NCBI GenBank assembly: GCA_034638255.1
Contig: JAWPGT010000116.1
Span: 1 to 57,641 of the forward strand
Length of the DNA stretch: 57,641 nucleotides
Direction: 5' to 3'
Source: Coprinus comatus
Taxonomy: Eukaryota > Basidiomycota > Agaricomycetes > Agaricales > Agaricaceae
Within the stretch, counting starts at the first letter, position 1, and the number at the start of each line of letters is the position of its first letter. The position numbers and the translations under genes were made by a program. Positions 1 through 11,578 of this stretch are shown in pieces. Below the pieces are notes generated by a model, which saw only the letters and a list, made by a program, of their open reading frames with translations, had not been told where the DNA came from and searched no databases.

Positions 1-1602
1 AAATTTCGACGATTTGTAGCATCCAATGTGGTTACTAAACCAGCATCAATGAAAACGATTTCAGGCATATATCCAGCTTGATGAAGTTTTTCTAGTTCTT
101 TATGCCATTCGGTTGGTTTATCTTGGAGGTTTCGAAGACGCGAAACGATTTGATCTGTTTCAGAATAGTCTACTGCGGATGCTGTTGTAGATGAAGACGG
201 GCTATTGATAGGTGTCTTGCTGAAGATGTGGTTGTAAAGCTGTTCTAGAAGCATCCGGCTAGTGAGAGGTTTGTTGAATTTGACCATGATATTTCCTGGA
301 TGTAGATCAGAGTGAACAAAGTTGTCTAGTAGCAACATGTTCTAAAGGAAATTCAGATAAGCCATTCACATGTGAATATACGGAAATGTCATACGAGGAA
401 CGCATCCAAGCCTACAGTTGCAAGCTGCTCATCATACGGACCTCCTCCATTATGCAAAAACGTCTCCATGGGAAGAGCGTTCTGATACTCTTCAATGAGT
501 TCTCAAAAACGATCAGATTTTCAACCTCATTTCTCAAGTCAAGCTGCTGGTGCATCATAGACCCGAATACCTGGACCTCTTCTGGCAGGGAGATCCACTG
601 CATGCCTGGGAGAAGGGATATGACACGGGCAAAGAAATGCATTATAGAGAGATCACGCGAAATAGTCTTGGATACCCGTGGATGGAGAACTTTGACTGCG
701 ACGGATGCGGTTGGAACCGATGGAGGAGGATCATGAAGAATGACAGGTGCAAGGGCAGCACCGGGAGAGTTGTGTTTGCGGCGAGGTCCGAGATATGAGG
801 GGGGAATGAGATCGGGTTTTAGGGTTGCTTGATAGACCTGTGGCTTGTCAGAAAGATGGTTTTGTAGAGTTCAGGAGCATACCTGAGCAATGGCACCTGT
901 GCCGATGGGTACCTCTTCAAACTCTTCAAAGACATCCTCGAACGGACGCTGGAATACCAGCTCTATGACTTTTTTTGTGTGCTCCAGGGAGTGGGGTTTT
1001 CCTTGGGAATGGAGAGAGCCCAGTTTCTCGCATAGTACGGCGGGAAAAAGGTCTTTTCTTGACGCGGCCCACTGTGCAAGCTAAAGTGGTGTTAGTTACG
1101 AGAAGGAGCGATGAAGAAAAAAAAAAGGTACTTTGATAAAGGTGGGCCCTGCGGCTTCCATCTGACGTACGAGAAAGCCGTACCACCAGACAGCGCCCCA
1201 ACCATCACCCTTGTAGCGTTTTTCCGGGTTTCCTATGAGCAGCATAGGACTGCAGACGATGACGGGGACGAAGAGGAGAAATAGGTGTACGAAGCGGTTA
1301 GCTGTGAGGATTGGCTCCCATATGTGATCTCTGAAGAGTTGGTTTATGCGGGCAAGAATGGTGCGGTGAGACTCTGAGGGCGAGAAGATGACTGGAGGAG
1401 GGTGGGGGTGGGCTGGACATGGACAGGGCACGAGGTCTGGGGATGAGAATACGGAGGGAAAGAGGGACTTTGGGCGTGGGAGAAGACAGACAGTGAGGCC
1501 AGCAGAGAGAGGGAGCAGCCAGAGAGCGTGTCTGCGGTGGAAGAGGGCACGTGGAGGCGGAGAGCGGGTGAAGAAGGAGGGGCGGAGGAGGGTGCGGTAC
1601 AT
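1..1602 (-). CDS. ABC1/UbiB-type atypical kinase, ADCK2-like (partial, apparent frame break)
   Basis: This is a mitochondrial ABC1-family protein. Relatives act in coenzyme Q or lipid metabolism at the inner membrane. The start at 1602 gives an arginine- and proline-rich, presequence-like N-terminus. Seen in order: a hydrophobic stretch near residues 105-125, the segment RQMEAAGPTFIK, the ASRKDLFP segment, GTGAIAQVY (the family's nucleotide loop), VAVKV with the ATP-site lysine, HSDLHPGN (catalytic loop, about 285-325), and FIDAGL in the place of the DFG-like metal site. I read introns at 1081-1131, 838-882 and about 345-390. The protein runs off the left edge. Around 497-501 the frame changes without any intron: the residues before (VFEN) and after (LIEEYQNALPMETF) are both family-like, but a stretch I expect between them is absent. 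It may be a real deletion or an assembly error. Family confidence is high; whether the gene is functional is uncertain. Confidence 0.85.
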
Positions 1603-1713
1603 GGTACAAAGGCAAATTCACATATATGACGTCAGAACAGACGCAGTATCAGACGTGGGAATCTGGCAGCTCTCAAACTTTCTCTTCTTGCAGTCCGTGT
1701 GGCTGGACGGGAC
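1603..1713. promoter_or_regulatory. Divergent promoter gap, ADCK2-like gene and glycogenin gene
   Basis: The two start codons (1602 minus, 1714 plus) face each other across 111 bp, so the core promoters and 5' leaders must overlap. I see no convincing TATA box in it. Confidence 0.5.
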
Positions 1714-4700
1714 ATGCCAGGCCCGTATGCCTTTGTCTCTCTCCTATCCTCAGACTCTTATCTCCCAGGGACCCTCGCACTAGCTGCTGCCTTGCGCGAC
1801 GTGCACCCACAGCCCCCTGTCTACCCAGAACTTGCTTTCCAAACCGTTTGTCTTGTAACTCCAGAGTCCGTCGATGTCACCTCAATCAAGGCTCTTCGCC
1901 AAGCCTTTGACCTTGTAATTGGCGTAGAGATCCTCGAACACCACGATAACACCAATCTCACTCTTCTCGGTCAGTCCAGCGGCTATCAAAACCTTGCTAA
2001 ACTCACTCCTTTCAACAGGCCGTCCAGACCTAACCACTGTCCTTACAAAGTTGCACGTCTTTCGCTTGACCCAGTTCAGCAAAATCATCTTTCTAGACGC
2101 AGACGTCCTTCCTGTACAACCACTCTCACACCTTTTCAATATCGAACATGAATTGCCGCTGCCCCTGATGTAGGCTGGCCTGATATCTTCAACTCCGGTG
2201 TCCTTGTCCTCACTCCAGGCCAAGAAAAATTTAATCAACTCAATCAACTTCTCACCGCAAAGGGCTCATGGGACGGTGGTGACCAAGGCATATTAAATGA
2301 ATGGCGTGCTGGGGACTGGCACAGGCTCAGTTTCACCTATAACACTACCCCTACCGCCGCATACACGTCAGTCCTCTCAACATCTACTATTTTTTTCATC
2401 CCCTCACCTATCTGCCGTAGATATGCACCTGCATATGAACGCTTTGGATCTTACATAAAGGCCATACATTTTATTGGTCCAAACAAACCCTGGAAAACCC
2501 TCCCATATCGTTCTCCCTCTTTTGCTGATCAGAAAGTCACCAACAAACATCACCAGATAAATCATCAAGCATATGACTATGACTCTTTGGTTGATCGTTG
2601 GTACGCGGTCTATGACAAACACTTTCGCTCGCGGCCCGTTGCGTCCCCTGCCTTTCAAGTTAAACGGTATACCTCTGTCTGGGACTCGCCTCAAACGCCA
2701 AAGACAGCTGAACCAGTGCACAACACCACCCCCCTTAGCTTGGAGGAATTGCGCGTAATGGCAATACAAGGTCTCAATTCCACCGTCTTAACAACGCCTG
2801 TCAATGTAAAATCGGGTAAGGGAGAATACAGAACGCTGCCATTGGATGGCCGGTTTGATCTCATGCGGCCCAAAAGGCCAATCATAGAGAAGGAAGAGCT
2901 ATCTTCCAATTTAGAAGCAGAACATGTTCTTGTCGATACAAGCACAAAGTTGTTCTTGACGCCCGTCACACCTCACCTAGGCCTTCCAGACGATCCCTCT
3001 GCCTCACAGACCCTGCTTACTCCCAGTCGGAATGAGATTCCCCCCAAACCCTACATGCGGCTCAAATCTTTGCCCGTTACTCCCACCCCCGCTTCTGACT
3101 ACTATGCTTCTTCTGCGGGTCTAACGAGTGATTCGGAAAGCTACTTTGATACTAAAAGAAAAGGTTCTACCGAACCAGTTATGCCAGGAGCTTCTCGACA
3201 TAACCGGGAGCTGCCTACGAGACAACTTCATATGGTATGTGGAACTATGATATCAAACGACTTTCCCCATATCCAGCAACAACTTACGACACCAGCTGAT
3301 ATTCCTCGCGTCCAACAATGGCGCGGTGAAACGCAAGACAATACTGGCGCCCTGGAGAAATTGTACAGTGAACATCCACCCGTCCACCCGTCTGCCCACC
3401 AGACAGAAAGTCAATCTATTCAACCTATTCCACGTCCTCCCTCGCCTCCATTACTCTCTTGGAATGCAGCGGTAGATCCACCACCAAATAATCCTCCTGC
3501 ATCCTCTAACTTTCCCAAAAACACATACTTCACCAATGTCTGGGATGAAACGCGACCTTCGAAATATTCTTTCACAAATAGTGCTTCTACGATCAAGTCC
3601 TCAAGTTTTTTCGATGTCCCTCCGCCTCCCCGGATACCTCAGACACTACAAGTACAAGGTGACTATCGTACGGTGACAGGGGATGCCAGCGCATTTGGTT
3701 CAAGTCCGGATCCTGACATAAACAAAATAAAGCCCTTGTTTCCTTGGGAAACCAGGTCACGCCAGGTACCTGGCCGGGTTTTCCCAAAATCGGATACCTT
3801 ACCACCAGCACTCCTTGTAGCTCAGGAAGGAAAACGAGAACATCTTGCGGTGACGGAAGACGACGCATCTGACTCAAGTCCTAATAGTAACAAAAGTAAA
3901 GTAAAATCCGTATTCCCTTGGGAAACCGAGCCACGTCAGGCACCCGGTCGGGTTTTCCCAGAGGACACCTTGCCACCAGCACTTTTTATACCTAACAAAC
4001 ACCACACGTCAAGGGATGGCACGTCTGGCTCAAGCTCTAATCCTGACAAAAGCAAGATAAAACCCTTGTTTCCTTCGGAAACCAATTCACGTCGGGCCCC
4101 TACCCATGTTTTCCCAAAACTGGATACAGCAGCACCAGCACTCTTCGCAACACACGTAGAAAACCAAGAAAAACGGGCAAGTCACCACACATCCGAACCA
4201 GAGCGTCCTTACCAGCGACGCCCGGCTACTTTGCCTCTCCGCGGTCTTCCTATATTGAATTATTCGAATGCTTGGGATCGTGTACCCAGTATCCAGACCT
4301 ATGCCTCGAATCTTGTAAAACCTCAAGTTACCACGTCTGAGAGTGATCAGCGGAGAGGCATTGACAGGAGTCATAGTCCGAGTTGGGAAGACCAGCTAGA
4401 AGCTAGTAGCCAGGATGGAGATGATGAAGATGATGGTGACGATGAAGACCACGATGAAGATGCGAAGGAGGTAGATAGTGAGGATGACAGAAAATCTAGA
4501 CCCCGAACTCGTGGCGCCTCAACAGCAGCTCGAGACACACTTGCGGCTCAGAAATCTGTGCAGAAGTCCTATCGTAATCAGGGTGTACAAACCATTCCAC
4601 GCGAGAAACGTAGCCAGGGAGTCCAAGCAACGATCCTTACTGACAATGTCGAAACTCCTATTCAAAGTCGGAGGTCATCAGTGTCAAGTAAACGATCCGT

Positions 4701-5277
4701 CTCCATCAATGGATCCACCATGCAGGCATGTTATAATAAGAGTGCCAAGACACCAGAACTATCTAAAGCAAATACACCCCGGTCCCTCAAACTGCCATCC
4801 CCTTCATTATCACTTTCCTCTCATATCTCTCGAGAGTTTATTACAACTCCTGATGCTAAGCCTCCCTTACCGTCCGCTCAACATGTGTCAAATTCTTCTA
4901 CAGCATCTTCTCCCTCGACAGCAAAACCTCAGTCAATTACCTTTCCCAGAGTCACGACTCCTGCTAGAAGTACTGGACCTCATCTCCCCCCCTCAATACA
5001 AATGAATCATCCGAATAAATATAATGAACACAGAAAATTTTCTCCCATCGCATCCCGTCAAATATCCATGGATTCGTCAGTAGGATCTCCAGCTTCGTCA
5101 GCGGGACCTATTTCACCTCCTGATGATCATCCGTCTTCTATTGACTCACCGATCCAGCGAAAGGGAACTCGAGTTTGGGATCCCGCGAGAGGTGTTGATG
5201 TATTTAAGCGTGGTTCTGAAGAAGTTTTGGCTAGGTTCTTGAAGATGGGATCTTGGGATGAAAATACTAATCGTTGA
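1714..5277 (+). CDS. Glycogenin-like self-glucosylating protein (GT8), with a 1-nt frame break
   Basis: Glycogenin primes glycogen synthesis by glucosylating its own tyrosine, then hands the primer to glycogen synthase. The N-terminal GT8 domain shows YAFVSLLSSDSYLPG near residue 5, FLDADVLP (the DxD metal motif), PDIFNSGV, GDQGILN and HFIGPNKPW. Introns are at 1970-2018 and 2367-2420. I chose the ATG at 1714, just before the domain, over a codon five residues upstream. A long low-complexity region follows, with an acidic run near residues 830-850 of the reading frame, and a C-terminal VWDP motif of the kind fungal glycogenins use to contact glycogen synthase. At about 2153-2155 one base is missing relative to the conserved frame (EHEF, then AAAPDVGWPD). 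No intron fits, so this is a real indel or a sequencing error. The family call is firm. Confidence 0.88.
3709..4149 (+). repeat. Three degenerate protein repeats in the glycogenin tail
   Basis: The disordered linker holds three copies of a unit of about 45-50 residues. Each contains K(I/V)K(P/S)(L/V)FP(W/S)ET, then R(Q/R)(V/A)P, then VFP and (L/A)PAL(L/F). Copies start near 3715, 3889 and 4045. They have diverged, so this is an old coding duplication within the tail. Confidence 0.7.
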
Positions 5278-6090
5278 TTTTTTTTCCGGCAATGGCTTTT
5301 TGCTTCTTCCACGTTCTCCGTTTTTCTTTTTGAATTATAACATAGTAACCCCACCGTTTCTTCTTTTTATTTCATCTTTATGAAATACTCACAGCTTGAA
5401 GCTTCCCGTTTGCTACGGGTTTTCAAGCGCCCGATGTATGCTGTCTTTCTTGTGCCTTGTGTGTTTTGTTATCTCTGTCCTCCTAGATACACATTCTTTG
5501 TCCGTGTGCCCGTATCCGATAGCTTGGTAAAACTGTCCATTGTGTTTGAAAAAGAGTTGTAATTTGTGCATCAACATACTCACTACCCTGTCCATATTCT
5601 CTCACTTTTTTTGACACGTTATTTTATCATTTTTATACCACTCTCCAAAATAGACCTTATGCTCGCTGTTTCTTCTCAACTTCTTTCATTGGCTTTTGCT
5701 TCTCTTCTTTTGCTTCCCAATTCCTCGTGCTGAATATGTATATAGAGCCCATGATCCCTCCTCCTTCTCATACTCTCTCATCTGTCGTGTTGATCTGACT
5801 TACTTTTATTGGACTTATATCTACCTATCTATCTATCTATCTATCTACAAATGAAATCTTGTCAGTCTAAGTTGTTCGTGTCCATTTTTTCTACTTTTGA
5901 TTATTATTATTATTAGTGGCAATTCTACATATACCCCCTGAATATCTGCATACGAAGACTCACATCGTGCTATACACAGCCTCGTTCGAGAATAAATGTT
6001 CCAGTACCATAGTCCGAACGTGACCAGAGGAACCTAGAAAGAAACTCGTCATTGTGGTAATGATGATGTCATAGGTACCGGTCAGCTCCT
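5278..6090. other. Intergenic region with microsatellites
   Basis: No gene is visible. The region holds the 3' flank of the glycogenin gene, a (CTAT)5 run at 5825-5844 and a short ATT run near 5903-5916. The last part belongs to the promoter of the next gene; a CCCCT element at about 5933 could be an upstream stress-response site. Confidence 0.6.
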
Positions 6091-6116
6091 ACCCCCTCAT
6101 ATTTCAGGTATATAAA
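6091..6116 (+). promoter_or_regulatory. Core promoter with STRE-like CCCCT and TATA box
   Basis: TATAAA lies at 6111-6116, about 140 bp before the ATG at 6258, and is preceded by an ACCCCCTC element near 6091 that matches the stress-response element core (CCCCT). A further CCCCT lies near 5933. Stress induction is an inference that fits the LEA-like product. Confidence 0.55.
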
Positions 6117-6257
6117 GGAGTATAGATAAGCAATGGAGAGAAAAAGACCGTTTCACAAACACAGACACTTCCAAGGCGGCCCCCAAGTTACCCGTTACCT
6201 CGTAACATTTACACACAATACACATAACATTCGAAGCGAATCAAGTTAAAAACGATA

Positions 6258-7300
6258 ATGTCGACTGAGAGTGGAAAGGTTTTTGACGTTTCTAATCCTC
6301 AAGGATCTGAGTGAGTATTAGTTTTTTCTAGCCGTCGGACTCAGAGTCGTTGTGTTTGATTTATGTGTTCATCATATTTATCCTTTTCCTTTGTCGTGTA
6401 GGGCTGAGACTACTGCTGCTGAGGCCTATGCAGAAGTGACCTCGTTTAAAGATCATAGACAGGTTGAAGAGAATGCCGAGAAGGAACAAGAAGCTGCTGT
6501 TCAAGCTGCTGCTGTAGCCAAAGTGGGTTCTCAGCTTTCGATATGGTTGATTCTCTAACCTCATTTTGCGTTTTGCTTTTAGACATTTGGAAGAAAGCTT
6601 ACAGGAGAACCTTCCACAGCTGTTGATGTCCCTAGACCTAGTACCAAGGCTGTTGGTCCTAGACCTGGTGATATGGCGTCAGAGAAGACGAATGAAGCTG
6701 TTGAAGAAGGAAGAAGAGACATAGAGAGTATTAAACATACTGCGGAAGATTATGTTCAACATGCTAAAGATGTAGGCTCGAAAGTTGCCAGTGTTGCTCA
6801 AGTATGTTATCTCAGTATTAAGAAAATACGATTGGAAACTAACAAAGAAACGTGAATAGGATTACCTAGATGCGATGAATGGTGATCAAGCTGCGCCTGC
6901 AAGAAGTGCTGATTCACAAACAACATCTAACGCCGAGACTGGAGGCTTTGTCGAAACCATTCGAAACATAGTGAAGAGAGCATCAACGTACTTTGCGTCA
7001 GCTGCAGAAACTGCTCAACCACATATCGATCAAGCTGTTTCTGCTGCTCAGAATGCTGTTGGAACAGCTGGGACACAGGGTGCCCAAGTTCATGATATTC
7101 CTGACTCTGGGACGAGGGACCTTGATGTTAGTGAAGGTCAAGGAAAAATAAAACCGCCGAGTTCGTCGTCAGGTATTCCTTCGACTAGTGCGCCGTTGGA
7201 ATCTGGAAAGAAGACATTTGCTTCAACTACGACGAAAGTTGGGACTGAGGATTTAGGACAGGAGGAGGATTATTTGAAGACGAGATCTCCTGTTAACTAA
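6258..7300 (+). CDS. LEA-like, alanine- and lysine-rich helical protein, function unknown
   Basis: Four exons (6258-6310, 6402-6522, 6583-6801, 6860-7300), all in phase with GT-AG introns, give 277 residues. The protein is hydrophilic and rich in A, E, K, T and S, with charged helical stretches such as EAYAEVTSFKDHRQVEENAEKE and segments like HIDQAVSAAQNAVGTAG. It has no signal peptide or membrane segment. The composition resembles late-embryogenesis-abundant stress proteins, but I see no diagnostic repeat, so that label is by analogy. It sits 262 bp upstream of the DUF7721 gene on the same strand, and a TATA box plus STRE-like sites precede it. The gene structure is secure; the function is unknown. 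Confidence 0.75.
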
Positions 7301-7561
7301 TCCATTGGACCTGATAACTTTCTTTTTCGTTTATAGCGTAGTTGTACTTGTAATCTAATCTCATTCGATTTTTATGACGTCATCCACTGTATAATGTGGG
7401 AAAGTCGATCCTCCTAATTGGTTTAAGTGGAAATGGATGCCTGTCAGTTCAGGAACTAGCCTTTTGTCTAACCTACTACATATACACTCTCAGTCATGGT
7501 AATACTGTCCTTCGTGAAAGCTACATGAATTCTCCCTCTAATCTGTGTGAAGGACTCGTTT

Positions 7562-8548
7562 ATGAATATCGCGAAGAAAGGCTATGAAGCTTACAATGAA
7601 TCACAGCAATGTACGTCATTTTTAATCGTGGGTAACCCAGTCGCATCATCACTTATCTTTTGCACATATAATCGTGTTTGCGATCTAGCCGATGTGAATA
7701 AGACCGGAGGCCAAGAACTTAACACTCCCCATCACTCGAGTGGTCATTCTGGTAGCGATCGTCCTGAGAGTGAGTTTCTATGGAGTGGGGATGGTAAATG
7801 AGGCGCTAATCAATCGATCAATGTAGTTGATAATGACCAAGCTATTAAGACTGCTAAGGAGGCTGGATCTGGTGATTCTTCCTTGTTCGCTACTGCTCTT
7901 AGTTTCTTGAGCGACAATAAGGTTAGTACTTGCCTGTTTTCTTCTTCTTCTCCTTTCATTTGTTTCATGATTTGTATAGAATGAACATGAAAAACCTCTC
8001 AACGATGATGAAGTTACTCGTGCTCATGACAAAGTTTACAAACAAAACGATACTAGTGGACTGAGCGCTAAACTTCTCGGAAGTGCAGCTGCTATGCAGG
8101 TTCGTAAAATCCTATATATCACATTTTCTGACTCAAAGTTTGAACTAAATTACAAAAATCGCACACATTAGGTCCTAAAACAATTTATTGGAGGTAGTTC
8201 TTCTTCCTCTGGGAAGACTGGTGGAAACAGTCAAACTCAATTAATCAGTTTGGCAATGGCTGAAGCTACTAAATTGTTTGATAAATCCGGAAGTCAGGCT
8301 TCAGGAAATAAACAAGATGCTGTTAATGGTGCTGCTATGACTGTTATGAAGCTACTTGTCCAATCTAAGCTCGGCGCGGCTCCTACTACTAGTGGAAGTG
8401 ATTCTGGTGGATTGGGTAGTTTGTTGAGTATGGTGAGCTTTTTTTTTTGGTTGGTGGTTATGTTGCAGCGTAATTGTGTTTGGTTGTTGATATGATATGC
8501 TTTTTCTCGCTTTTTCTCTGTTTGTAGGCTTCGAAGTTCACAAAATAA
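7562..8548 (+). CDS. DUF7721 / beta-flanking-type protein
   Basis: Six exons (7562-7610, 7689-7769, 7827-7921, 7980-8099, 8172-8432, 8528-8548) join in phase to 208 residues. The core pattern AIKTAKEAG-SSLFATALSFL, DDEVTRAHDKVY, LGSAAAMQVLKQF, QLISLAMAEATKLFD, KQDAVNGAAMTVMKLL and a glycine-rich C-terminus match the basidiomycete family known as beta-flanking protein from its position beside some mating-type loci. No biochemical role is known to me. No homeodomain genes are visible here, so the neighbourhood gives no sign of a mating locus. The in-frame GTG at 7547 was passed over for the ATG at 7562, which begins MNIAKKGYEAYNES. Confidence in the family is good. Confidence 0.8.
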
Positions 8549-8817
8549 ATGAAATTGGAACAAATTATGTTTTAAAGCTTAGGGGATAGCTTCGTAGTAG
8601 TTCCTCTCTATTATACTATCAATATGTACACACTTGATGGAAATCAACGCTAAATGATCTATATAAGAACTGAGGGAAGTTGTGTACTCGGATCCTGTAG
8701 CCTGTAGCTCCTCTGTGTATTTACTACTCATTCTATGTAGTACATAAGTTCTTTTTCTCTTACCGAACGTTCATATCCGGTTAATATCTTTTCAACTTTG
8801 TATAACTTGTATATGTA
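8549..8817. other. 3' flank of the DUF7721 gene, up to the Helitron end
   Basis: No gene is visible. It is host sequence lying between the stop codon of the DUF7721 gene and the inferred Helitron terminus. Confidence 0.5.
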
Positions 8818-8845
8818 CTAGCGGCGTCCCCGTGCTACGCACGGG
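8818..8845 (-). repeat. Helitron 3' terminal hairpin and CTAG end
   Basis: The 7-bp stem CCCGTGC/GCACGGG with loop GTA on the minus strand is followed by a short spacer and the terminal CTAG. This matches the CTRR plus upstream hairpin signature of Helitrons. Confidence 0.65.
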
Positions 8846-9298
8846 CATGTTCATATTATATTGGCAATGTTAAATAATAATGTCGTGACCGTCCTGATTC
8901 GAACACAAGACCTTGCGCAGAACAAAATTTCCTTTTATATCTTCCTTTTTTTTTTTGTCTTTGCTCAACGTTTGGTTTCGTCGAGTGGAGTTTAAGGTGA
9001 AATTTGCATGTGAGATCTCAGCTGTTGTCCACCACTTCCATGAAGGAGATATACTCTTTCAGGCAATTTTTACTATTGAGTATTTAGATGTTAAAAAAGA
9101 TAGATCGGAAATCAACAAATTTGTTATACTGGTTAAAACTTTACTATTGGTACATTTGTTTTCGATAACATTTGTAAGGCTGTACTAACTTCATACTTGT
9201 CAAGATAAGAAAATATACTCATTATTTAGAGCTAATTGTATCAGTTGAAGATGAAGTAGGGCCGTGTTCAATATCATTATCATCAACCTGTTTTGGAA

Positions 9299-10468
9299 TC
9301 ACACCGTACCAGCTAATGATTTCCCTGTTTTACGACGTTTTCCAGCCTGAGTTGGGCTTGTACTGTCACTGCGGATGGAATTCTGGGAATTACCAGTACT
9401 ACTACTGGCAGCATCCAGACGACCCCTAGTGTAGCTGAATTGGAGGGGAGAGCCTGTGGTGGATTGGCGTCCGAGTTTAGTACCCTTCATTGGTGAACCT
9501 GTTGGATTGTAGGCCTTGGTTAGTAACAGTGATTTTGATAATGTACTAAAGTTAAGAGTTGAGCGTACTTGGTTCAGACATGTTTGTAGAACGTCCTGCA
9601 ATCATGACAGATTCTGCTGCAATTTCAAATGAAACAACAACATGTGGTGGTGTTGCGCTCCGTTTGACACGATTTAATTTTCCAGATGCAGTAATAAAAA
9701 ACCCTGCCTTTACCCATGGTGCATGACGCTTGCCATCCAAAGGTGATCTTCTCCATCGAGGCGAAGTTAAATCAAGAACCACTTCAACATTAAAATGACC
9801 CATTCCCTCAAGGATTGGAAGGTAATGTTCAATATTGAGTGTATACTCAATGCGTGAGTCCTCATTCTCCTCCACATGCTCTACCAAACCAGAAACAACA
9901 GCATAAGGAATATGATTTGGTGATACGCAGTTGCAACTCATGAAGTTGTAAATCGGAATCATCTGAAAATTGATACTGTTATTTACATTCTCTGTATATA
10001 GATAAGAGAAGCTAAGCTTAAGACTTACGGTTGCTATATCACCAATAAAACCATAATCTTCTAACTTCATTTGAGAGTTTCGTAGTGATTCAAGTCTTTC
10101 ATTGTTTTCAAAATTTATAATGTTCCCAATCTATTGAATATTTAAATATTGTAGATGTGTAAGAGCTATTTATAGAATCATTATAGTACACTAACCTGCG
10201 CATTAATAAAAAATGCTCCTGGTTCTTCTCCAAGAGTTTGTGTCCCATCATCATAGTAGCGTAAAATCCCCAACAAATCATTATCAGTGTTAGCACCTGG
10301 TACATAGAGATGAACATCGAAAATTTTGATCCATGGTTTATTGCGAGTAGGATCAGGCATAGGTCTTTCATTCTCAAATACAAAGATTCCAGAAATAGAG
10401 ATAAAGCCTTGTGTAGGAGGTCTAGGAGTGGGTAGTAAACAGGCTGCTAGAGAATCAGAAGTTGACAT
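9299..10468 (-). CDS. Uncharacterised protein, possible OB-fold ssDNA-binding type
   Basis: Four exons (10468-10196, 10130-10029, 9962-9569, 9498-9299) join in phase to 322 residues with no stop. I do not recognise a named family. Three short beta-rich segments of similar shape, FISISGIFVFENERP, YAVVSGLVEHVEENED and VKAGFFITASGKL, look like the first strands of OB folds. The last 65 residues are basic and serine-rich, ending near KRRKTGKSLAG. Its place between the Helitron helicase and the Helitron terminus, on the same strand, suggests an RPA-like cargo protein of the transposon, since many Helitrons carry RPA-type genes. The exon structure is secure, the fold and role are inference. Confidence 0.6.
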
Positions 10469-11009
10469 GATATGAGGAGTTCAGAGTCAACAAGAGAGGA
10501 CTTGTAGAATGATTTTACAAAGTTACAAAATGCGTTCTTTAAGTACCTCATAGTTACCAGTAAAAATACTGGTAGTATGATGTTGAGGGTCAAAAGTTAG
10601 AATTGTGAGTCCATGAACATCGGGGATCATGAGGCTGATTCAGTGCCACTTTGTAAGTGGCACTGCAAGCAATGTGTTCTAGACTTCTAGTAGTTACATT
10701 GTAGACTTCTAATAGTACCATTATTAAAGATAAGTTTTTATTTTTATAGAGGTCTATTTATTGTCTAAGGTCTTTGTCTTCAAAAGAGTACTGTTATTAT
10801 TGATCAGAAATGTGGCAAAGAATTCTGAATCCTTATAGAGAATTTGTTTTGTCACTGTGGTCTTATGATCAAGTAAAATATCTTGGTTCTATTATCTGAA
10901 ATATGGCGCAAGTTCTCCTATAGAACATGTTCAATTGCAAGTTGTTGAAAGTATCTAATTGAGAGTTTATTTCGAATGATTTTTTGATTAAGTTGGGAAA
11001 TATTACAAA
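10469..11009. other. Helitron interior without a visible gene
   Basis: AT-rich sequence between the helicase stop and the start of the OB-fold-like gene. I see only short direct similarities (GACTTCTA repeated near 10680 and 10704) and no ORF worth calling. Confidence 0.5.
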
Positions 11010-11107
11010 TTAATCTATTAATACTTCAGGATAAACTATGTTTGCTACTGTTATATCTGTACCATTATTTGGTGTTAGTATTCTAATTTTCTGGCTTGTT
11101 GTAGCTC

Positions 11108-11578
11108 TGTTATGATCCTAGATCTCTTGGGCACTAAGCCGCTTGAGACAGGCGTTCAATCTCTACAAGTTAAACTACTGTCTGGTGTTCAGGCAGAGGT
11201 CATAGAACGAGTAGATTAGAAGTTAACCAACTTGAAGCTTGAGACTTCAAGGGCTAATACAAACGACTATTTATACTGTCTACAAGTAATCGGAAATAAG
11301 TGAAACGAGGGATGAAACATGTAAGTACGCCCTTCTCCTACTGAGACTTGTATCAAGTATAAAACATGTAATGACTATGAAACTCGTAAGAGGCAAAGGG
11401 ATAAAATGAGAGTAAAAGTAGAAAAGAGAAAATAAGTATGCTAAAGATAACTATATACTAATTATAGCTTTGGCTGAGTAATTAGCGTGTATCAAAGATA
11501 GTTCAGTTAGAAATAGATTCAATGGGTATTTCTGGAACTTGATCAAAATAGTCCGGTGATGAACTGACGATCATAACA
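11108..11578 (-). repeat. Solo LTR of the Ty3 element G family, with TSD AGCTC
   Basis: This 471-bp unit (TGTTATGATC ... GATCATAACA, 10-bp inverted ends) is the reverse complement of the 3' LTR at 40004-40474 and has the same length. It is flanked on both sides by AGCTC (11103-11107 and 11579-11583). There is no internal sequence, so it is the product of LTR-LTR recombination after insertion into the helicase gene. Confidence 0.9.

Noticed and set aside
386..798. Plus-strand ORFs over the ADCK2-like gene
   Set aside because: They are antisense to exons with clear kinase motifs and have no family features.
5825..5844. CRISPR-like or regulatory array
   Set aside because: It is a plain (CTAT)5 microsatellite; no spaced repeats occur anywhere in the window.
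7547..7561. Upstream GTG start for the DUF7721 gene
   Set aside because: Fungal nuclear genes rarely use GTG; the ATG at 7562 gives the expected start.
8880..8930. tRNA gene suggested by a GTTCGAATC T-loop on the minus strand
   Set aside because: No A box or acceptor stem lies at the right distance; it is probably part of the Helitron end region or an old SINE piece.
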